DNA from: an uncultured Christensenellaceae bacterium
GTDB taxonomy: Bacteria; Bacillota; Clostridia; Christensenellales; UBA3700
Length of the DNA stretch: 64,000 nucleotides
Assembly: GCA_944376205.1 (NCBI GenBank)
Contig: CALWBV010000002.1
Location: 172,242-236,241 of the forward strand
Direction: 5' to 3'
Both the position numbers and the translations under genes were made by a program. How positions within the stretch are numbered: the stretch's first letter is position 1; each line of letters starts with the position of its first letter. The notes beneath the pieces were generated by a model. It worked only from the letters and a program-made list of their open reading frames with translations. It searched no databases and had not been told where the DNA came from. Below, one piece after another: positions 58,117 to 64,000 of the stretch.

Positions 58117-59412
58117 ATGTTAATAAATTTTAGATTTAAGAATTGTCGCTCTTTTTATGATGAAGCAAATTTGAGCATGGAAGCTGTTAAAGACAACGAA
58201 TTAAGAGAAATCAATACTTTTTCTGTTGAAGAAAGATTAATGCCTAAAGATGAAAACGAATTAATCAAATCGGCAGTTATTTTTGGTGCAAATGCATCTG
58301 GTAAAACTAATATTATTAAGGCAATAGCATATATGAAAAATGTATTGCTTATGTCGGCTTCTCAAATACCTATTGTGCAAAATAATGAAGCGTTTGCATT
58401 GAACGTTGATGCACAGTCTGAGCCTAGCTTATATGAAGTTGAAATAATACAAAATCAAACCTATTATAAGTACGGATTTGAGCTTTGCGATGGCAAAGTA
58501 CTAAAAGAATGGCTGTATAGAAGAACTGAGCGTTTGACTCCGGTTTTTACAAGAGATGAAAATGGTTTGTCTATTTCTGGATTAACAAGAAAAACGAGCA
58601 ATTTGATTAACGTTGCCCCGTATACATTGTTTTTATCTGTGGGAAACAATTTTAATTTGGATATCGGTCAAGAACTGTATGATGTAATGATGTGGTTTCA
58701 AAATTTACTGATTGTTTTCGAGAATGCAGCAAACAGTCTAGATATTTATACGTTGGAGAATGGTAAATACAGAGAAGGCGCATTAAAAATTCTTGAACTC
58801 GCAGATATTGGCATAAAAGATATATCTGTGAAAAAAGATAAAATTGTAAACGTTGCGGATTTTAACGACGTTCTGAGGTTTAATGCACAAATGCAGATTA
58901 ATCCTGTAAAAGGTCAATTAAAACAAGAAGCAGCAAATATTTACAACATTGATCTTGAAACAAAATTCAACGTTTATAACAAGAATCGTAAGAAAGTAAA
59001 AGAGAAAGCAGTCAGATTATTTAAGAATGCCGGATTCAACTCTGAAGGAACAACGAGATTATTGTGCTATTTAGGATGGGTTCTTGCCGCATTGGATCAA
59101 GGCAGAGTGATTTTTATTGACGAAATAGATTCGAAACTACATTTCCTCGTAGCAGATTATCTTATTAAGCTTTTCAATTCAATTGATAAAAATCCTAAAA
59201 ACGCACAATTGATTTGCACGGCGCATAATGTCATGCTTATGGATGAGGATTTAAGAAGGGATCAGATATATTTCACAAGCAAAAACAAATACGGTGAAAG
59301 TATGCTAGTATCGTTATCTGATTATAACAATGTAAGAAAAAACGACTTGTTTAGTAAAAAGTATCTGGCGGGTTTTTATGCAGATCTACCTGATATGAAC
59401 GATGGGGAGTAA
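58117..59412 (+). CDS. RloA/AbiLi-like AAA ATPase
   Basis: 431 residues. Walker A GANASGKT is at 57-64 after the typical '-F-R-F-K-N-C-R-S-F-' start. Walker B V-I-F-I-D-E-I-D puts Asp335-Glu336 at the catalytic place, and a sensor-type '-Q-L-I-C-T-A-H-N-' follows. This is the ABC/SMC-like ATPase of the R-linked ORF A type (COG1106), partner of RloB in AbiL abortive infection. GGGAGG precedes the ATG at 58117; a codon 18 bases earlier is less likely. The rloB-like gene starts one base after its stop. Confidence 0.88.
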   Translation: MLINFRFKNCRSFYDEANLSMEAVKDNELREINTFSVEERLMPKDENELIKSAVIFGANASGKTNIIKAIAYMKNVLLMSASQIPIVQNNEAFALNVDAQSEPSLYEVEIIQNQTYYKYGFELCDGKVLKEWLYRRTERLTPVFTRDENGLSISGLTRKTSNLINVAPYTLFLSVGNNFNLDIGQELYDVMMWFQNLLIVFENAANSLDIYTLENGKYREGALKILELADIGIKDISVKKDKIVNVADFNDVLRFNAQMQINPVKGQLKQEAANIYNIDLETKFNVYNKNRKKVKEKAVRLFKNAGFNSEGTTRLLCYLGWVLAALDQGRVIFIDEIDSKLHFLVADYLIKLFNSIDKNPKNAQLICTAHNVMLMDEDLRRDQIYFTSKNKYGESMLVSLSDYNNVRKNDLFSKKYLAGFYADLPDMNDGE

Positions 59413-59413
59413 A

Positions 59414-60046
59414 ATGGCAAGAAAAAATTGCGGAAAAATTAAAAGCAGAGATACTTTTTATATAATCACTAACGGAGAAAAAACGGAAAAAAGTTATTTT
59501 GAATTGCTAAAGAAATACAAAAGCATTTATGAGGTAAAAGTAATTTTTCATAATTCGGATCCGTTGGGGCTTGTAACTTTTGCTTGCAATAAAGCAGAAG
59601 ATGCTAATCAAATATGGTGTGTATTTGATATAGACTCATCTTATGAAGAAGGGCGATTAATTGCTGCGATTAAGCAAGCGGAAAAAAACGGAATCAAGTA
59701 TGCTTTTTCAAATAGGGCTTTTGAAGTTTGGTTAATTTCGCATTTTAAGAAATGTGAAAACTATTTAGATTGTCAAGCTCATCAAAAAGAGCTGGACAAG
59801 TACTTAATATCGAAGACTAAGCAAAAGTATAGTAAAGGTGATGAAAAACAGCTTGAGACTTATTTTGTGCCTTATTACATGAATGCCGTACAAAATGCAA
59901 AGATTATCCATCAGAAATGGGTGAAAAATCATTTGACTAAATATGGCGAAAAATCAAGATACCGTATTTGGGATTGGAATTCATGTACAACTGTTTACAA
60001 ATTGGTTGAAGCATTAAAATTGCAAATAGTAGCGGGTTCAGATTGA
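59414..60046 (+). CDS. RloB/AbiLii-like protein
   Basis: 210 residues. RloB fold: early '-I-I-T-N-G-E-K-T-E-K-S-Y-F-' (Glu in a Toprim-like strand), then '-I-W-C-V-F-D-I-D-S-S-' with the acidic pair, and '-S-N-R-A-F-E-V-W-L-I-S-H-F-'. This is thought to be the nuclease-like effector of the RloA/RloB pair. The ATG at 59414 has GGGGAG upstream that lies in the end of rloA, so they are translationally coupled. Confidence 0.88.
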   Translation: MARKNCGKIKSRDTFYIITNGEKTEKSYFELLKKYKSIYEVKVIFHNSDPLGLVTFACNKAEDANQIWCVFDIDSSYEEGRLIAAIKQAEKNGIKYAFSNRAFEVWLISHFKKCENYLDCQAHQKELDKYLISKTKQKYSKGDEKQLETYFVPYYMNAVQNAKIIHQKWVKNHLTKYGEKSRYRIWDWNSCTTVYKLVEALKLQIVAGSD

Positions 60047-60107
60047 TTCATTAAAGAATCACTTCTGACATTTAACTATTTTTTCGAAGATTATAAAGGA
60101 TAAAAAT

Positions 60108-63071
60108 ATGTACGGAAATGAGTTTAAGAGAATATTGGAAGCATCCGAAAACAACACGTTAACCTTTTTTGTTGGGGCTGGCATTTCTGCTTTGTCTAAT
60201 GTCCCGACCTGGGAAAATTTAACAAATGCTATATGCGATGAGATTGGTATCGAAAAGAAAGCTTCTTATTCAAATGAAGATTATTTAAGAATTCCTCAAA
60301 TATACTATTACTCAATAAACAAGAATAAAAACAAATATTATGACTTTATAAAGAACAAACTACTCTCAAATTCTGCTAAATATAATACCATTCATAAAGA
60401 GATGTTGAGTTTGAATCCAAATTCTTTTATTACTACAAACTTTGACGAACTCATAGAAGATGCTGCGACTCATTTTTGTCAAAGTTTTAAAGTCGTCGCA
60501 TGCGACGATGATGTGCCGAAAATCAACGGAGACAGATTTATAATAAAAGCACATGGAGATTTTAGACATAAAAATATTGTATTAAAGGAAGAAGACTATC
60601 TTAATTATAGTGAAAACTTTAAATTAATCGAAACGATGATAAAATCCATTTTTTCCACAAATACAGTAGTGTTTATAGGGTATGGATTAAACGATTATAA
60701 TATAAAACTTGTATTAAATTGGGCAAAATGTTTATTAAAGGATAATTTTAAGAAACCTATCTTCGTATGCACACGTGATTCTTCATTATCCAAGGAAGAA
60801 TTAAAATATCAAGAATCTAAAGGAATCTCAATAATTGAAACCTTTAATTTAAAAAAGGAAAGTAATGAATATGCTCTTCATTATGAGAGTTTTTTCAAAG
60901 AGATTAAACTGAGGTCAATTTATAGCGATAAAGAAAATGATCCCCAAAAAGGATTTGATATATTATATTCTTTGTTGGAGCCTTTGGATAAATTCGAGGC
61001 TTTAAGAACCTATGATGTAGCCTCTTTAATAAATCGATATGCTATTGTTTCAGAAAATGGGATTATACAAATATTGAAGGAGCATCAGAATTTATTCGCA
61101 AAATATATTGAAATTAACAAATTTAGTAAAGAAGAAAGAGAAACTTTACCTAAAATTGAACTTCAAAAATTCAATACGATATCTAGTGTCTTTAATAAAG
61201 CTTTAATTTGGAAAATATTTGACGATAAAAATTCTTATAATATTTCTTGCACTTCATCTAATTTTGCTGATGACTATTGTTTGTCTTTTGATTATAAGTA
61301 TATGCACAGTTTTGTCCAAAAAGCATATACGGATTTAAGGCATAATTATAAAAAAGCCTATTATTATTTTAGACTAAATAAGTATTTAGAAGCGTACAAG
61401 ATGTTTGATTCTGTAGCACAAGAATGCTTTAAAACAAAGAATTATTTGTTGTACTATTTAGCGACATCAAATTGCATTAGTCTTTTTAATATAATTAAGC
61501 AAGAACCTTTATATTATAGTGAGGATGTTGATAATTTAATAAATGATGGCCCTACTGTGTCTAATACGGAAAGTTTGTTTAATAATCTTCCAGCAGAGGT
61601 CAAAAACAAATATGATAGCATTAAAAATTTACATACAGTTGATTTATTATATGAGTATTATTATTCATCTATTAGGTACGCTCAAAAACTTCAAGCAGCT
61701 ATTGAAAAACAATCTATAGAAATTGGATTTGATAGTTGTGCGCAAGTTGTTTGTAAAATCAATTCATATCTTCATTTTTTGATTGGAAACGGAATAGTTT
61801 CAGAAATTTTTAGTGAATATAAAAATGCTACAAAAGAACTCGTATCTTTGTTGATGTACAAATATAAGAATCAAAATAAACAATCAAGATTCGGCAAAGA
61901 TTTGGATAAAGATTTTAGTACAAAGGTTGCATTTGATTATAAAGATTTTTATTGTATAATTGAAAATTTCAATATGGGATCCATTAACGAAATATTTGAT
62001 AAGTACAATATTAAAATCATTGAATTCAAAGATATGGATAAAATTGAAAACAATGTTTTTAATATGATGAGTTATTATGAATATATAATAAAGAATCCTA
62101 TAAATTCTGCTGAAATAATGCATTTGCAGCAAAAAATTGCGAATTGTTTTACTCTATTGCAGCATGTAAATATATCGCAAAATTTATTAGAGAAAATATG
62201 CATATTTATTTTTAAATTTGAGTTTCATTATTTTTATATTAATCATAAGATAATGTTTTTAGATCATCAAATTTATCGTATGAAAAAAGAAAGTAATACG
62301 ACTACACGTATTATAGAAAATAGTCTTGTGAAATATATAGATAGACATATAGCAGATATAATATCAAACGAAAACAAATTCCACTTAGCATCAGCAAATC
62401 AATATAATTATTATGATTTGGTTATGTACCTTAGCCCTTTACAAAAATTCTTTGTATCAAACAAGCTTTCTACAAGGTGCAATAAAATTATCGAGCAAAA
62501 GCTATCGCCACTATATAAATTTTTATTTTCACATTACTATAATTATGTTTCTAAAAAAACTAAGGATAAAATTGTTAGGCTTGCTAATGAAATCTTGATA
62601 AAACAATTCGATTTTGAAGTCTTTAAGTTTTTAGCAATAAATCATTGTAAACTCAATAAAGAAATTATAGCGTCATTGAAAGATTATTTGCATAAACAAA
62701 TTGAAATAGCTGTAAAAGAAAATCAAAAAGATACAAGAAACATAATAGTTCCTTGTAGAAATTATTATGACGATTTAGTCCATGTAGGATATTTGTGTTT
62801 TGATGGATTTCTTGAAAAAAAAGACTTTGCAGAATTTATAAATTATAATCATCATTTTGACTTTTTAATGTTGAATGCTGATTTTGATTTTAACAAGTTT
62901 GATGTATTATGGTTGTTAAAAGCAAATAAGTATGCTATTGAAAAAATATATGCAAATAGCTGTGTTAAAGATAAAATTCAAAAACGTATTTTGTGTAGAT
63001 TAAAAGAAAGTAATTTGCACGACGTAGATGCTAATAAGCTAAAAGAGATATTAATTAATTATTTCTGTTAA
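60108..63071 (+). CDS. DSR2-like defence-associated sirtuin (SIR2 NADase)
   Basis: 987 residues. The N-terminal SIR2 domain (about 15-260) starts '-L-T-F-F-V-G-A-G-I-S-A-L-S-' and carries '-F-I-T-T-N-F-D-E-L-I-' with Asn111 and '-I-K-A-H-G-D-F-' with His149. In Bacillus DSR2 the catalytic pair is Asn133 and His171; both are offset by 22 here, so the distance between them (38) is identical. Shared segments include '-D-Y-L-R-I-P-Q-I-' and '-V-F-I-G-Y-G-L-x-D-Y-N-I-'. The rest is a long helical domain ending much like DSR2. DSR2 senses phage tail-tube protein and depletes NAD+. Very AT-rich. AAAGGAT precedes the ATG. Confidence 0.87.
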   Translation: MYGNEFKRILEASENNTLTFFVGAGISALSNVPTWENLTNAICDEIGIEKKASYSNEDYLRIPQIYYYSINKNKNKYYDFIKNKLLSNSAKYNTIHKEMLSLNPNSFITTNFDELIEDAATHFCQSFKVVACDDDVPKINGDRFIIKAHGDFRHKNIVLKEEDYLNYSENFKLIETMIKSIFSTNTVVFIGYGLNDYNIKLVLNWAKCLLKDNFKKPIFVCTRDSSLSKEELKYQESKGISIIETFNLKKESNEYALHYESFFKEIKLRSIYSDKENDPQKGFDILYSLLEPLDKFEALRTYDVASLINRYAIVSENGIIQILKEHQNLFAKYIEINKFSKEERETLPKIELQKFNTISSVFNKALIWKIFDDKNSYNISCTSSNFADDYCLSFDYKYMHSFVQKAYTDLRHNYKKAYYYFRLNKYLEAYKMFDSVAQECFKTKNYLLYYLATSNCISLFNIIKQEPLYYSEDVDNLINDGPTVSNTESLFNNLPAEVKNKYDSIKNLHTVDLLYEYYYSSIRYAQKLQAAIEKQSIEIGFDSCAQVVCKINSYLHFLIGNGIVSEIFSEYKNATKELVSLLMYKYKNQNKQSRFGKDLDKDFSTKVAFDYKDFYCIIENFNMGSINEIFDKYNIKIIEFKDMDKIENNVFNMMSYYEYIIKNPINSAEIMHLQQKIANCFTLLQHVNISQNLLEKICIFIFKFEFHYFYINHKIMFLDHQIYRMKKESNTTTRIIENSLVKYIDRHIADIISNENKFHLASANQYNYYDLVMYLSPLQKFFVSNKLSTRCNKIIEQKLSPLYKFLFSHYYNYVSKKTKDKIVRLANEILIKQFDFEVFKFLAINHCKLNKEIIASLKDYLHKQIEIAVKENQKDTRNIIVPCRNYYDDLVHVGYLCFDGFLEKKDFAEFINYNHHFDFLMLNADFDFNKFDVLWLLKANKYAIEKIYANSCVKDKIQKRILCRLKESNLHDVDANKLKEILINYFC

Positions 63072-63095
63072 ACATAAAGAAATTGAGGATAAATT

Positions 63096-63650
63096 ATGTC
63101 TGAAAAATACATAAGATTAGAAAACTCAGTCAGTGCTGCAGAGTTAAAAATATATGGTAAAAAATATGTTATTAATTCTATAGCAAAAGGTATCTTAATA
63201 GATTGCGAGCAATTTTATTATACATATTGTTGTTTGAATGAAGAAAATAATGTTCCTTTCGATGACGATAAAAAAATGGATGAATATATAAAAAAACGTG
63301 TAAACGGAAATGTATCAAGTTTGATTGCAGTAGAGGCAGTTATAGGCGCATTTGCGGTAGAATTAGCGTTGAAATATCTCACTTTTATTGAAAATGCTGC
63401 CTATCTAAAAAGTCACAATCTTGAAAAACTTTATATGGACTTGCCAGATAAGCACAAAAATTCTTTAGAAAGCAAATTTTACGTGCAAGCATTACAAAAT
63501 GCTACAACTTTATCTGCGAATTTGAAAGCAATAGCAAATATCTTTGAAGACTGGCGTTATTTTTATAATAAAGGAAGTATAGGAATTCCAGGATTTTTCA
63601 AAGATTTTGTTCATATTATTTGCGATTATGCTCTTATGAACAAGGTATGA
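63096..63650 (+). CDS. HEPN-like helical protein behind the DSR2-like gene
   Basis: 184 residues, all helical. The core '-A-V-E-A-V-I-G-A-F-A-V-E-L-A-L-K-Y-L-T-F-' then '-S-H-N-L-E-K-L-Y-M-D-L-P-' and '-I-A-N-I-F-E-D-W-R-Y-F-Y-N-K-' resembles HEPN-type four-helix domains of defence systems. The usual R-x(4-6)-H nuclease motif is not evident, so RNase activity is doubtful. GAGG precedes the ATG; it starts 24 bases after the DSR2-like gene. It may regulate or assist that protein, or be a separate system. Confidence 0.65.
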   Translation: MSEKYIRLENSVSAAELKIYGKKYVINSIAKGILIDCEQFYYTYCCLNEENNVPFDDDKKMDEYIKKRVNGNVSSLIAVEAVIGAFAVELALKYLTFIENAAYLKSHNLEKLYMDLPDKHKNSLESKFYVQALQNATTLSANLKAIANIFEDWRYFYNKGSIGIPGFFKDFVHIICDYALMNKV

Positions 63651-63748
63651 ATCCTGTCTAAATTATGCTTGATTTACCTATTTGACGATTAGACGTGCGC
63701 TTGTTGTAACACATTTTTATGGATACGTTGAGAGAATTTAGGACATGA

Positions 63749-63785
63749 AAAAAGGTGTACGGGATCTTTTCCCATACACCTTTTT
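63749..63785. terminator. Bidirectional terminator between the HEPN-like and recombinase genes
   Basis: Stem AAAAAGGTGTA/TACACCTTTTT plus GGG/CCC across one mismatch. Confidence 0.85.
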
Positions 63786-63787
63786 AG

Positions 63788-64000
63788 TTATTTTTTGAGC
63801 TTGTAACGCAGGACTGACGCAATATCTACTTTGTAGATAATATCGATCACTCTGTCTTCGCCTTCGGTTTTCGGCGCACTGCCCACGACGATATGGTCAA
63901 TCAGCTCGTAGCACATTTCTCGGGTAAGTTCAGGCGCGTCAAAGTATTTCTTGATGCTTCGTATGAAATCGTCGGCACTCTGCATCGTGTTTTCCGTTTC
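63788..64000 (-). CDS. Large serine recombinase, C-terminal end (partial)
   Basis: The frame is open to the window edge; about 70 C-terminal residues are visible. '-F-I-R-S-I-K-K-Y-F-D-A-P-E-L-T-R-E-M-C-Y-E-L-I-D-H-I-V-V-' followed by '-R-V-I-D-I-I-Y-K-V-D-' is the pattern of the DUF4368 C-terminus of TnpX/TndX-type serine recombinases. These move Clostridia transposons and ICEs. The catalytic Ser domain lies outside. GC content is higher than in the adjacent defence cassette. Confidence 0.78.
   Translation of the reverse strand, partial: ETENTMQSADDFIRSIKKYFDAPELTREMCYELIDHIVVGSAPKTEGEDRVIDIIYKVDIASVLRYKLKK

Larger units (their letters stand above)
51809..64000. mobile_element. Integrated conjugative-type element at tRNA-Arg(CCU), right end beyond the window
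   Basis: The left border is the truncated tRNA-Arg. Cargo: Fic protein, a run of short genes with PcfK- and PcfJ-like members typical of conjugative plasmids and ICEs, then an AT-rich defence cassette (RloA/RloB, DSR2-like, HEPN-like), and the end of a large serine recombinase gene. Since the tRNA is on the minus strand, an intact copy should be found to the right of this window. No relaxase or secretion gene is visible here. The serine recombinase could instead mark a second, nested element. Confidence 0.65.

Noticed and set aside
63096..63650. HEPN ribonuclease call for the small helical protein
   Set aside because: The R-x(4-6)-H catalytic motif is not evident, so only a fold-level HEPN-like label is kept.

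Overview
The window looks like a low-to-mid GC, Gram-positive anaerobe of the class Clostridia, probably a gut commensal. The signs are strong GGAGG-type ribosome binding sites on most genes, a SpoVB-type flippase, a folate operon behind a tetrahydrofolate (THF) riboswitch, an ntp-type V-ATPase operon, a single-chain glycyl-tRNA synthetase and a PcfK/PcfJ-bearing mobile element. The genus cannot be fixed from this sequence. No complete tRNA, no rRNA and no CRISPR array were seen.

Layout. 1-5.2 kb: a modular surface protein cut by the window start, a LysM protein and a SpoVB-like flippase. 5.4-9.8 kb: dihydrofolate reductase from what appears to be a leaderless promoter, then a THF riboswitch controlling folC-folE-folP-folBK. 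9.9-11.7 kb: DUF4363 and DUF421 membrane genes among three copies of a palindrome that recurs at the promoter of a TetR gene at 48.1 kb. 11.9-16.8 kb: uvrB-uvrA with a LexA-like box. 17-21.7 kb: two tail-anchored winged-helix-like proteins, hom, an ECF S component with coaX, and a TspO-family protein. 21.8-31.2 kb: small membrane and Cys-rich proteins, glyQS, a monooxygenase, an oxidoreductase, guaB, a family 3 glycosidase and a lipoprotein. 31.3-42.4 kb: one long leftward block, tsaC-ywlE-rpiB followed by ntpFIKECGABD, whose proteolipid carries the full sodium-site signature. 42.5-48.2 kb: manA, a two-component system, and an autoregulated tetR-phospholipase C pair. 48.5-51.1 kb: a free-standing 22-residue peptide gene, a five-residue-repeat beta-helix protein, and a YhcH-GH16 pair.

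From about 51.8 kb to the right edge lies an integrated element. Its left border is the 3' half of a tRNA-Arg(CCU) gene broken in the anticodon loop, next to a second 101-bp copy of the tRNA tail and terminator. The element carries a Fic protein, a row of small genes of conjugative-element type ending in PcfK/AcrIIA9-like and PcfJ-like proteins, and then an AT-rich defence cassette: an RloA/RloB (AbiL-like) pair, a full-length DSR2-type sirtuin NADase with the catalytic Asn and His in place, and a small HEPN-like helical protein just behind it. The C-terminus of a large serine recombinase is cut by the window end.

The points most worth attention are the DSR2-like plus HEPN-like pair in the defence cassette, the tRNA-Arg junction, the shared TTGAACA palindromes, the leaderless promoters, and the 22-codon peptide gene.
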